Of a stretch of DNA of 64,000 nt, positions 25,976-34,287 are shown in pieces. A program made the translations under genes and the position numbers. The notes below the pieces were generated by a model that was not told where the DNA came from, ran no database searches, and saw only the letters and a program-made list of their open reading frames with translations. The number at the start of each line of letters is the position of its first letter. Position 1 is the first letter of the stretch. This DNA is from Acidobacteriota bacterium (GTDB lineage Bacteria; Acidobacteriota; Blastocatellia; Pyrinomonadales; Pyrinomonadaceae), in assembly GCA_019639135.1 (NCBI GenBank), contig JAHBSL010000003.1, positions 1 through 64,000 on the forward strand, given 5' to 3'.

Positions 25976-27013
25976 CTAATGTTCTTCCCCGACCTTTACC
26001 TTGCCCTTGAAGGTTCGGAAAAGAAAGGTGTAATACCCGAGAGCGATGATGATCCCTATCGGCCACCAGAGCAGTGCTACGCTCAATCCATAATCGCCCG
26101 CCCGCGTGTTGTAAACCGTAAGGCTATTTGCCGGGTCAAGCGCCGGAAGCACGAGCGGAAATAGGCCGAAGACCGCCCCGCCGAGCATCATCGCAAGATA
26201 AACGCTCGAGGAGATGAACGCATTGCGGTCTTGCCCTTTCGCGTTGAAATATTTTATCGCCGCGAGCGATGCCGCAACGGCCAAGGGTATCAGCCACCCT
26301 ATTGGCAATGCGTAGTAGTTATTAAGCAGCGTCGGCCGGACGTACATCACTGCCCAAAGGCTCAGCACCGTTACACCGACCAAGGCATACCAACCGACCC
26401 CAACAACCCTGCGAGCGCGTAGGTTCATTTCGTCCTCGGTCTTCATCGCCAGATAGTTCGCCCCGTGAACGGCAAGTGCGACAAAGGCGACCACGCCCGA
26501 GAGAACTGTGAACCAATCGAGGATGCCGGTCTCGCCCGTTGTACCCCAATGGGTGAAGAGCGGCTCGAAAAAGTAGCCTTCAGCGTTGAGCGGAACGCCG
26601 CGGATGACATTCCCAAGCGCCGCTCCGAAAAATATCGCCAGCAGAATGCTCGACAACGAAAAGACGAAGTCCCAAAAGCTCGTCCACATGTGGTTGTGTT
26701 CAAGCTGATGGCGAAGCTCGATGCCTGCGGCCCGCATTATCAAGAGCCAGAGCACCATTATCAGCGGAAGATAGAAGCCCGAAAAAGCCGAGGCGTAGAG
26801 CATCGGGAACGCAAAATACAAAACACCGCCGGTCGCCAATAGCCAGACCTCGTTGCCGTCCCAGACCGGGCCAATCGTACGGATAACGGCCGCCCGCTCG
26901 GCGTCATTGCGGCCGATGAAATAGTGAACAATACCTGCACCGATGTCGAACCCATCGAGGATGACATAGCAGACCAGCATAAACGCGACGATCATGAACC
27001 AGATCAATTCCAT
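25976..27013 (-). CDS. cydB: Cytochrome bd quinol oxidase subunit II
   Basis: CydB is the structural partner of CydA in the high-affinity bd-type terminal oxidase of the inner membrane. The 345 residues start with the hallmark IWFMIVAFMLVCYVILDGFDIG. Typical CydB blocks follow, including GPVWDGNEVWLLATGGVLYFAFP. About eight to nine transmembrane spans are visible. It starts 12 bases after cydA. No cydX or cydCD genes are in the window. Confidence 0.96.
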   Translation of the reverse strand: MELIWFMIVAFMLVCYVILDGFDIGAGIVHYFIGRNDAERAAVIRTIGPVWDGNEVWLLATGGVLYFAFPMLYASAFSGFYLPLIMVLWLLIMRAAGIELRHQLEHNHMWTSFWDFVFSLSSILLAIFFGAALGNVIRGVPLNAEGYFFEPLFTHWGTTGETGILDWFTVLSGVVAFVALAVHGANYLAMKTEDEMNLRARRVVGVGWYALVGVTVLSLWAVMYVRPTLLNNYYALPIGWLIPLAVAASLAAIKYFNAKGQDRNAFISSSVYLAMMLGGAVFGLFPLVLPALDPANSLTVYNTRAGDYGLSVALLWWPIGIIIALGYYTFLFRTFKGKVKVGEEH

Positions 27014-27025
27014 ATCAGCCTCCTT

Positions 27026-28378
27026 TTAGTTCTCTCCTCCAACCGCCGCTGCGGCCGCCGTCAGCTCATCGGCCCCATGTTCTATCCGCCTGAGCATCAG
27101 GAAAATATAGAGCAGCGAGAGCACCGTGTACATACCAAAGAAGCCGAGTAGCGTGAACATCACATTACCCGAAGAGACCATGTGCGAGGCCCCTTCTTCG
27201 GTGCGGAACAGCCCGTAAACAAGCCACGGCTGGCGGCCAAGCTCGGCCGTCATCCATCCGACCGTATTCGCGATGAACGGGAACGGGAAAAGAAGCATCA
27301 GGATCCATAGCAGCCAGTTCGACTCGAAGAGCCAGCCTCGCCAAAGCCAGATAGCAGCGATAGCCATGATCGCGATAAAGATCGTCCCGAGCCCGACCAT
27401 TATGTGAAAGCTGTAATAGAGCAGCGGAATATTGTCCGGATGCAGGTCCTCGGGAAACTCATTGAGCCCCTTCACCTCGGCGTCCCAGCGTTGATAGGTG
27501 ATGAAGCTGAGAGCCGCCGGAATGTGGATGGCGTTGTCGAGCCGCTTCTTCTCAATATCAGGCTGCCCGATCAAGACGAGCGGTGCGCCCTGCGTGGTGT
27601 CAAAGAGTCCTTCCATCGCGGCGAGGGTTACGGGCTGATGTTTGGCGACCATCTTGCCTTGCCAGTCGCCCGAAGGGAAAAGCATCCAAATGCTCGCCAC
27701 GCATCCGGCAATGACGCCTGCCTTGACGAACATCTTTCCGAATTCGACCTGCTGCTTCGAGAGAATGTAGAAAGCTCCAAGGGCTGCAACGGCGAAGCTG
27801 CCGGTTACAAGAGCACCGCCCATGTTGTGCAAATATTGGTAGATCGCCCATTCATTTAGAACTAGGGACCAGAAGCTTGTCAGGTGTACGCTGCCGTCGG
27901 CGGCGATCTCGTAACCGACCGGATGCTGCATCCAGGCATTTGTCGCAATGATGAACCAGCCCGAGAGCCACGTTCCTACAAAGATCAGAAATGCCGAAAC
28001 CCAGTGCAGGGCCTGCCCGAGCCGCTTCTCACCGAAGAGAAACAGACCGATAAATGACGACTCGAGAAAGAACGCGAACGTCCCTTCCATCGCGAGCGTT
28101 TGCCCGATAACGCCGCCGGCGTATTTCGAAAATACGGCCCAGTTCGTCCCGAACTGAAACTCCATCGGGATGCCCGTTACCACTCCGAATAAGAATGTAA
28201 TGCCGAAGATCTTGCCCCAGAACCTTGCGGCCTCGTTCCACATTTCGTCTTTTTTCCATATCGCGAGCGACTTGAAAATGACGATAAGTGGAGCAAGGCC
28301 CATCGTAAGCTGGGGAAAAAGATAATGATAGGTGACCGTAAATGCGAACTGCAGGCGGTCAAGGGTAAGCGACTCCAT
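27026..28378 (-). CDS. cydA: Cytochrome bd quinol oxidase subunit I
   Basis: CydA carries hemes b558, b595 and d and oxidises quinol while reducing O2. The 450 residues include the N-terminal DRLQFAFTVTYHYLFPQLTMG with a heme-ligand His, and the quinol-oxidase signature GWMTAELGRQPW. The Q loop is the short form found outside enterobacteria. The enzyme supports respiration at low oxygen and does not pump protons. It is followed by cydB in an operon; a 211-base gene-free gap lies upstream. Confidence 0.97.
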   Translation of the reverse strand: MESLTLDRLQFAFTVTYHYLFPQLTMGLAPLIVIFKSLAIWKKDEMWNEAARFWGKIFGITFLFGVVTGIPMEFQFGTNWAVFSKYAGGVIGQTLAMEGTFAFFLESSFIGLFLFGEKRLGQALHWVSAFLIFVGTWLSGWFIIATNAWMQHPVGYEIAADGSVHLTSFWSLVLNEWAIYQYLHNMGGALVTGSFAVAALGAFYILSKQQVEFGKMFVKAGVIAGCVASIWMLFPSGDWQGKMVAKHQPVTLAAMEGLFDTTQGAPLVLIGQPDIEKKRLDNAIHIPAALSFITYQRWDAEVKGLNEFPEDLHPDNIPLLYYSFHIMVGLGTIFIAIMAIAAIWLWRGWLFESNWLLWILMLLFPFPFIANTVGWMTAELGRQPWLVYGLFRTEEGASHMVSSGNVMFTLLGFFGMYTVLSLLYIFLMLRRIEHGADELTAAAAAVGGEN

Positions 28379-28589
28379 TTGAGAATTCCTCCCGTTTTCT
28401 CAAGGTAAAGAACCAGAAGCCGTCCGACGCTGCAGGGTACGCTGGGCGTGTTTACACGGGAATAATCGGCCCGTTCGGGCCACTATGCAAGGTTAGTGGG
28501 GGTAATGTTTGATTTCGGACAATATCAGCACTGCTAATATTTCCCAACTCGGCGAATCTTGAGGCAAAGGGTCCGCACCGCGTTTTTGG

Positions 28590-29453
28590 TCACTTGCCCT
28601 TCGTCTTTTGGTTCTTCGGGTTGTTGACGATGTCGCCGTAGTTCTTTAGCGGCGGTGCGGCGGGATCAGACATTGAGAAAGTGAGCCGGTCGCCCTGGCG
28701 GATGAAGTGGCGGCCGTTCCACTTATATGTTGAACGTGTGAAGTGCGATGGGCAGCAGAGCTGGGCCTCGTCGCCGGTGATCTTGCCGGTTTCGACCTCG
28801 CCGAGCATATAGCGGTCCTGGCCGTAGAGCTCGATGACGAGCTGGCCGTTCTCGGGCCTGATGTCCTTTAGGCCGCCATCGGTGCGATCACCGGTACGGA
28901 AGTGCCAGAGTAGTTCGGGCTTTTCATCCTTCCAGGTATAGACGTAGATGACCTGCGGAATGGCATTTCCTGCGGTCTCTATCTTGAGGATAACGATCGC
29001 CTCTTCCCGCCCGTCGCCGGTCGCATCAAAATATTTGGTAACAACGTGCGACATCCCGATTCGGCGTTGGGCACGCGCCTTGGCCTTTTCATCCTCGCTC
29101 ATGTCGTCGGAAACCGTTCCGGCCACGGCCTCGACACGCCCGTTCTCGAGCTTGATGTCACTGCCGTCCGGATTTTGCCAGCCACGGGGCAGCGGGTAGG
29201 AATGGTTGAGAAAATCGTAGCTCCCAAGCGGCGAGTCGGTCGTGCGAAAGCGGCCGTCGGCGATCTCGCTTTGAAGGTCGGGGATCTCCGGTGTCGGTTC
29301 CGGTATCGGTTCCGGCGGCATTACCGGTTCGGCCGCGATCTTTTGAGTTTCCGCCGTTTCGGGCGGTGCGGAATCCACCGCCGAACCGCACCCGGCAGCA
29401 AAAAGGGAAACAGCCAAAACTATTAAAAGCACCCAAATGCGATATTTCATCAT
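28590..29453 (-). CDS. Probable lipoprotein of unknown function
   Basis: 287 residues from the ATG at 29453 (MMKYRIWVLL); the frame is open to 29522, but the signal peptide starts here. The signal ends in LFAAGC, a lipobox-like site. A Pro/Glu/Thr-rich linker of about 40 residues follows, then a beta-rich domain with DATGDGREEAIV, an FG-GAP-like Asp-rich motif often found in proteins that record repeated beta-propeller or calcium loops. A CCPSHF motif is near the C-terminus. Its job is unknown. Confidence 0.7.
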   Translation of the reverse strand: MMKYRIWVLLIVLAVSLFAAGCGSAVDSAPPETAETQKIAAEPVMPPEPIPEPTPEIPDLQSEIADGRFRTTDSPLGSYDFLNHSYPLPRGWQNPDGSDIKLENGRVEAVAGTVSDDMSEDEKAKARAQRRIGMSHVVTKYFDATGDGREEAIVILKIETAGNAIPQVIYVYTWKDEKPELLWHFRTGDRTDGGLKDIRPENGQLVIELYGQDRYMLGEVETGKITGDEAQLCCPSHFTRSTYKWNGRHFIRQGDRLTFSMSDPAAPPLKNYGDIVNNPKNQKTKGK

Positions 29454-29531
29454 CTTGCCGCAGAGAGCCGCCGCGGGGGCGGCCTGATGGTTCGCTTGGG
29501 GAAAATTGCTGAATAAAAACACTTATCGGTC

Positions 29532-31220
29532 TCAAGCCCGTGTCAAACTTCGATATTTGATCCGGTGCGGCTGGTCGGCATCATGGCCGAGCCGGCGTTT
29601 TCGGTCCGCTTCGTATTCGCTGTAGTTTCCGTCGAAATATTCGACGTGAGAATCGCCTTCAAAGGCCAGGATGTGAGTCGCTATGCGATCAAGGAACCAG
29701 CGGTCGTGGCTTATTACGACGGCGCAGCCGGCAAAGTTTTCCAACGCTTCCTCGAGTGCGCGCATCGTGTTCACGTCGAGGTCGTTCGTCGGTTCGTCCA
29801 ACAGAATAACATTTGCCCCCGACTTAAGCATCTTGGCCAGGTGGACGCGGTTGCGCTCGCCGCCGGAGAGTTGGCCGACGCGCTTTTGCTGATCGGAGCC
29901 CGAGAAATTGAACCGCGAAACGTAAGCCCGCGAATTCATCTCACGCTTGCCGAGGTTGATCACGTCGAGCCCGCCGGAGATCTCTTCCCAGATGGTCTTG
30001 TTCGCTTCGAGTGAATCGCGCGATTGATCGACGTAGCCGAGCTGAACGGTCGGGCCGACCTTAAACTCACCGCTGTCCGGCTGTTCCTGCCCGGTGATCA
30101 GGCGGAAAAGCGTCGTCTTGCCGGCTCCGTTGGGGCCGATGACGCCGACGATGCCGCCCGGCGGAAGCGAGAACTCGAGGTTCTCAAAGAGCAGCTTGTC
30201 GCCATAGGCCTTTGAAACGCCGTGAGCCTCGATTACCGTATCGCCGAGCCGCGGGCCGGGCGGGATGAAGATCTCAAGCTCCTCGCTGCGTTTTTCAGAT
30301 TCGGTCGCGACGAGCTTTTCGTAGTCGTTGATGCGGGCCTTTGACTTTGCATGGCGCCCCTTTGGCGACATCCGTATCCACTCAAGCTCGCGCTCAAGCG
30401 TCTTGGCTCGCTTATCCTCGGTCTTCTGCTCTTGTGCGAGGCGGTTTTGCTTCTGCTCGAGCCAGCTAGAATAATTGCCCTTCCACGGAATGCCCTCGCC
30501 GCGGTCGAGTTCGAGGATCCAGCCGGCGACGTTATCGAGGAAATAGCGATCGTGCGTTACGGCGATGATCGTGCCTTCGTAGCGCTGAAGGTGCTGCTCA
30601 AGCCAGGCGACCGACTCGGCGTCAAGATGGTTCGTCGGCTCGTCGAGCAATAGAATGTCAGGCTTTTGCAGCAGCAGCCGGCAGAGAGCGACCCGGCGCT
30701 TCTCACCGCCCGAGAGGTTCTTGATCGGCGTATCGGCCGGCGGGCAGCGGAGCGCGTCCATCGCCATTTCGAGCCGCGAATCGAGGTCCCAGGCATCGGC
30801 CGCATCGAGCTTTTCCTGCACCTCGCCCTGCCGTTCGATGAGCGCATTCATTGCGTCGTCGTCCATCGGCTCGGCAAACTTTGCATTGATCTCTTCGAAT
30901 TCTTTGAGCAGGTCAACCGTCGATTGCACGGCCTCTTCGACGATCTGTTTGACCGTCTTGGTCTCATCGAGCTTCGGTTCCTGCTCCAGATAACCGACCG
31001 AATAGCCCTGCGAGAAAACGACCTCGCCGTTGAAGTCCTTGTCCTGCCCCGCGATGATGCGAAGCAAAGACGACTTACCCGCACCATTAAGACCGAGCAC
31101 GCCGATCTTTGCCCCGTAAAAGAACGAAAGATAGATGTCCTTGAGGACCGGCTTCTTGTCGTAAAACTTTGATACCTTGACCATCGAAAAGATGATCTTG
31201 TTTGGTTCTTGATTGCTCAT
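29532..31220 (-). CDS. ettA: Energy-dependent translational throttle protein EttA (ABC-F)
   Basis: EttA is a soluble ABC-F ATPase that binds the ribosomal E site and gates entry into elongation according to ADP/ATP ratio. The 562 residues carry two ABC domains: Walker [12 protein letters not shown] and [11 protein letters not shown], signatures LSGGEKRR and LSGGERNR, and Walker [14 protein letters not shown] and [13 protein letters not shown]. The inter-domain linker and an arm in domain I match EttA more than Uup or antibiotic-resistance ABC-F proteins. There are no transmembrane segments. Confidence 0.95.
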   Translation of the reverse strand: MSNQEPNKIIFSMVKVSKFYDKKPVLKDIYLSFFYGAKIGVLGLNGAGKSSLLRIIAGQDKDFNGEVVFSQGYSVGYLEQEPKLDETKTVKQIVEEAVQSTVDLLKEFEEINAKFAEPMDDDAMNALIERQGEVQEKLDAADAWDLDSRLEMAMDALRCPPADTPIKNLSGGEKRRVALCRLLLQKPDILLLDEPTNHLDAESVAWLEQHLQRYEGTIIAVTHDRYFLDNVAGWILELDRGEGIPWKGNYSSWLEQKQNRLAQEQKTEDKRAKTLERELEWIRMSPKGRHAKSKARINDYEKLVATESEKRSEELEIFIPPGPRLGDTVIEAHGVSKAYGDKLLFENLEFSLPPGGIVGVIGPNGAGKTTLFRLITGQEQPDSGEFKVGPTVQLGYVDQSRDSLEANKTIWEEISGGLDVINLGKREMNSRAYVSRFNFSGSDQQKRVGQLSGGERNRVHLAKMLKSGANVILLDEPTNDLDVNTMRALEEALENFAGCAVVISHDRWFLDRIATHILAFEGDSHVEYFDGNYSEYEADRKRRLGHDADQPHRIKYRSLTRA

Positions 31221-31232
31221 TGAAAAAATGTC

Positions 31233-31562
31233 CTATTGCGTGTCGTCGAGCGTGATCAACGCAGTAACGTTCCGGCTCGTGTGCAAGACGCGTACAATTT
31301 CGATCCGGTTACTTTTCTCGACGTAGAAGATCAGATATGGAAATCGCGCCAACGGCCACTGACGCAGATCTGGAATGTCAAGCTCGTGGCCGAAGCGTTG
31401 AGAACCGGCACCCGGCTGTTTGGCGACACTCTGTAGGGCCGATTCAAGCTGGTTCAGAAAATCTGTCGCCGTCTCGTTTCCGGCCTCGGCCTGATAATAG
31501 GCAACCGTCGACTCTATGTCGCCGTCGGCCTTTCGACGGCGAACGACCGGTTTTCGTTTCAC
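31233..31562 (-). CDS. parE: ParE-family toxin
   Basis: 109 residues of the RelE/ParE superfamily: an N-terminal helical pair (GDIESTVAYYQAEAGNETATDFLNQLESAL), then the beta-sheet with WPLARFPYLIFYVEKSNRIEIVRVLHTSRN. ParE toxins poison DNA gyrase. The start is a GTG directly next to the stop of the antitoxin gene (TAGGTG), so expression is coupled. It lies just downstream of parD, the standard order. Confidence 0.88.
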   Translation of the reverse strand: MKRKPVVRRRKADGDIESTVAYYQAEAGNETATDFLNQLESALQSVAKQPGAGSQRFGHELDIPDLRQWPLARFPYLIFYVEKSNRIEIVRVLHTSRNVTALITLDDTQ

Positions 31563-31799
31563 CTACTTCTTCTCCGCGACTCGTTTTCTGAATTTATCAA
31601 AATACGCAGCATCCATAGGTTCGTCAATCAGGGGAGATTCCATTCCCTCGATCAACATCCGCCGAAGGCGAACGCGATCCTGCTCCTTTCGCAGCAATTC
31701 ACGCACGTACTCGCTGCTGCTGGTATACGCGCCCTCGGAAACCTGCGAGTTGACGAATGCCCTCAGCTCCTCCGGAAGCGATATGTTCATCGTGCTCAT
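31563..31799 (-). CDS. parD: ParD-family antitoxin
   Basis: 78 residues from the ATG at 31799 (MSTMNISLPEEL); the open frame reaches 31916 but the extra part is not conserved. It is a ribbon-helix-helix protein: MNISLPEELRAFVNSQV forms the beta-strand and first helix, and TSSSEYVRELLRKEQDR the second helix. It binds and neutralises ParE and represses the shared promoter. It directly precedes parE. Confidence 0.88.
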   Translation of the reverse strand: MSTMNISLPEELRAFVNSQVSEGAYTSSSEYVRELLRKEQDRVRLRRMLIEGMESPLIDEPMDAAYFDKFRKRVAEKK

Positions 31800-31898
31800 A
31801 AGCAAAAAGATATCACCCATGGCAAACTTTGCCAACGGGAAAAAGCTCGCAGGGACATGCTCAAATGCCTGATAGGGCGACCAGGTCGCTCGTTCCAG

Positions 31899-32046
31899 CA
31901 TAGCCACGCCGTTCACGGCGTGGATTACGTTGAAAAGAGATTCATAGCGCGTTCAACGCGCTTACCAATCTCACAAATCGTAAGGGCGTTGAAACGCCCT
32001 GAGAATAATTGAGATCCATCCCACGCCGTAAACGGGCGTGGCTATG
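31899..32046. repeat. 148-bp palindromic element with 12-bp terminal inverted repeats (REPIN/MITE-like)
   Basis: CATAGCCACGCC at 31899-31910 has a perfect inverted copy at 32035-32046. Inside are further hairpins: CACGCCG/CGGCGTG near 31904-31922, GCGCGTT/AACGCGC near 31947-31961, and GGGCGTT/AACGCCC near 31983-31999. There is no coding capacity. The structure is what is left by a small non-autonomous element, likely mobilised in trans by a REP-associated transposase. None is in the window. Confidence 0.75.
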
Positions 32047-32058
32047 CGAAGCGAACCG

Positions 32059-32940
32059 CTATTCATCCTTGGGGCTAAGGCTTGAAACCCTCATTCCCGC
32101 CGTGAGTCGAAATTCCTCGGGCTCGGGCCCTTTAGGATTGCCTTCGTCGTCGTAATCGTAACGATGGCTTATGGCGACAACCTTCGCGACAGCAGTCTTC
32201 TCACTCACCGAGGCGACCGAGATCTTCAATTCGGTGTTCTTCACTCCGGTCAGCCAAAAGCTCATCCCGACGATCACGCCTTTGTCCTTTCCGGCATCGA
32301 TGGTGACATCCGGGTACCACTTCTCGGGTTTTTCTCCGATCTGCACGATCCTTGCCTTGACCGGTTTTCGGTTGAGGATATGTTTGAATTGGCTAGGAAG
32401 TTCGGGCTGGCCTTTCGGCTTATCCGCGTTCCCGTCCGACTTTGAGTAGAATCTGTAGTAGTCGTCCGATGACCCTGAATTAACTGCGTAAGCAAAAAGC
32501 TCAAGCTCATCGGTCGGTATCAACCAACGCTGGTGGCCCCATTTTACCGGCGTATATTCCCTCTTAATTGCAAGCACATGCTCACCGGTAAATGTCTGTT
32601 CCGAGGTCAGAAAAAGCAGCCCATTTTCAAATCTGGCGGACCCGAAATTGACCCATGCGCGAGGACCATTGCTACATGTGTCACGGTAAGCGGCAAAGCC
32701 GAGCTCCGGCGTCCAAACGAGGACATCAGACCAGGTCTCGCCAACGTATCTCGAGTACGCTCCGGCCCATTCGTCCGATGTGGTGCGTTGTATTTCAGAG
32801 GTGATCCTGGTGTATCGCTCGCTAAATGGTGCCTTTATCTCGTCCGGCAAGATATCAACGTAACCTTGCGCATTTACATGAGCAGCGCACACGGCCACCA
32901 GCACCAAGCAAACGATGAGGATGGCGGAATTACGAGTCAT
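32059..32940 (-). CDS. Exported protein of unknown function
   Basis: 293 residues with a Sec signal peptide (SAILIVCLVLVAVCAAHVNA, cut near residue 25). The mature part is probably beta-rich and has no recognised domain. A C-terminal part with DAGKDKGVIVGMSFWLTGV resembles the short beta domains that follow GKDKGVxxGM in other exported proteins (MreC-like or 'dksA-like' names in annotation are not justified here). It ends 10 bases past the palindromic element and follows menC by six bases, so the two may be co-transcribed. Confidence 0.6.
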   Translation of the reverse strand: MTRNSAILIVCLVLVAVCAAHVNAQGYVDILPDEIKAPFSERYTRITSEIQRTTSDEWAGAYSRYVGETWSDVLVWTPELGFAAYRDTCSNGPRAWVNFGSARFENGLLFLTSEQTFTGEHVLAIKREYTPVKWGHQRWLIPTDELELFAYAVNSGSSDDYYRFYSKSDGNADKPKGQPELPSQFKHILNRKPVKARIVQIGEKPEKWYPDVTIDAGKDKGVIVGMSFWLTGVKNTELKISVASVSEKTAVAKVVAISHRYDYDDEGNPKGPEPEEFRLTAGMRVSSLSPKDE

Positions 32941-32946
32941 GAACTG

Positions 32947-34056
32947 CTAGTTTATCAAAACATTTCGAACCGCGACACGATTTATTTGATCCCTCTTAAG
33001 CTCAAATCCTATTCCCGGGCCTTCGGGGGCGGTGATGGTTCCTTCGGGCGAGACTTCGACCGCCGGTTCGATTATGTCTTCGTGCCAGTAGCGTTTGCTG
33101 GCGGAGACGTCGCCGGGCATTGTATAGCCGGCGAGGGTAGAGATGGCAATGTTGTGTGCCCGGCCGATGCCGCTTTCGAGCATGCCGCCGCACCAGACCG
33201 GGACGCCGGCTTTGCGGCAGATCTTCTCGACGAGTATTGATTGCGTATGTCCGCCAACGCGGCCGTTCTTAAGGTTGATGATCTTGCCGGACTTGAGCTC
33301 GATCGCCTTCCGCGCGTCCTCGGGCGATTTGATCGGCTCGTCGAGACAGACGGGCGTTTTGATCTCCCGCTGGAGCTTGGCGTGGTCAATGATGTCGTCG
33401 TGCGGCAGCGGCTGTTCGAGCATCATCAGGTCGAATTCATCGAGCGACTTGAGCTTATCGATATCGGCGAGCGTGTAGGCCGAATTCGCGTCGCCCATCA
33501 ACAGAATGTCGCCAAATTCCGCCCGCACGGCCTTGATAACGTCGTAGTCCCACGAAGGCGAGATCTTGATCTTGATGCGTTTATAGCCCGCCTCAAGTTC
33601 GATGCGGATCTTGTCCAGAAGCTGGGCTATCGAATCCTGAATACCGATCGAAACGCCGCATTCGATCACCTGATTGACGCCGCCCAGATGCCGCCACAAA
33701 GGCACGCCGAGTTTCTTGGCTTCGAGGTCCCAGCAGGCCGTTTCGATGCCCGACTTTGCCATCCGGTGCCCGCGTGCCCATTTCATAAGGCCCCAAACGT
33801 CCGCGGCCGCAGCGACCTCTTTCCCGACAACCATCGGAGCCAGAATCTTCTCCGCCGTCACCCACGCCGAATCGGTCCATTCGTCCGAATAACCCGGCGA
33901 TTCGCCGCAGGTCACCTCGCCCCATCCCTCGGCCCCGTCGGCGTCTTCGACCCGCACCAAAATGATCCGGCGTTCATACGTCCGGCCAAAGCTGGTCTCA
34001 AAAAAATGAACAAGCGGAAGGTTGATCTCTATGAGTTCAATTGCAGTGATCCACAT
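32947..34056 (-). CDS. menC: o-Succinylbenzoate synthase (MenC), enolase superfamily
   Basis: MenC dehydrates SHCHC to o-succinylbenzoate in menaquinone biosynthesis; this subgroup often also racemises N-succinylamino acids. The ATG at 34056 (MWITAIELIEINLPL) gives 369 residues, the family length. The catalytic KxK is in YKRIKIKISPSWD. The Mg ligands are in LLMGDANSAYT (Asp), MMLEQPLPHDD (Glu) and VCLDEPIKS (Asp). The second catalytic Lys is in SGKIINLKNGRVGG. No other men gene is nearby. Menaquinone would be a fitting electron source for the bd oxidase 5 kb away. Confidence 0.9.
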   Translation of the reverse strand: MWITAIELIEINLPLVHFFETSFGRTYERRIILVRVEDADGAEGWGEVTCGESPGYSDEWTDSAWVTAEKILAPMVVGKEVAAAADVWGLMKWARGHRMAKSGIETACWDLEAKKLGVPLWRHLGGVNQVIECGVSIGIQDSIAQLLDKIRIELEAGYKRIKIKISPSWDYDVIKAVRAEFGDILLMGDANSAYTLADIDKLKSLDEFDLMMLEQPLPHDDIIDHAKLQREIKTPVCLDEPIKSPEDARKAIELKSGKIINLKNGRVGGHTQSILVEKICRKAGVPVWCGGMLESGIGRAHNIAISTLAGYTMPGDVSASKRYWHEDIIEPAVEVSPEGTITAPEGPGIGFELKRDQINRVAVRNVLIN

Positions 34057-34287
34057 TGTGTTAATTGGGCTTAAGATTAGGGGGAAAAACACAGATATGC
34101 AACCAAACGATTAGAATGTGCGATTCAACGTCTGAAAGCCGTAGGATATTTCTTTTTTGCTGTAACCTCGATGAAGACCGTTCGGCCACATCTTGCCATG
34201 ATCTTCCGGAAATACTTAACAATCAGTTGAGTTCTGCTAAGCGCCAGCTTATCAGTGTTATCGCTTTCGGTCCTCCTGTGCCAAGCC

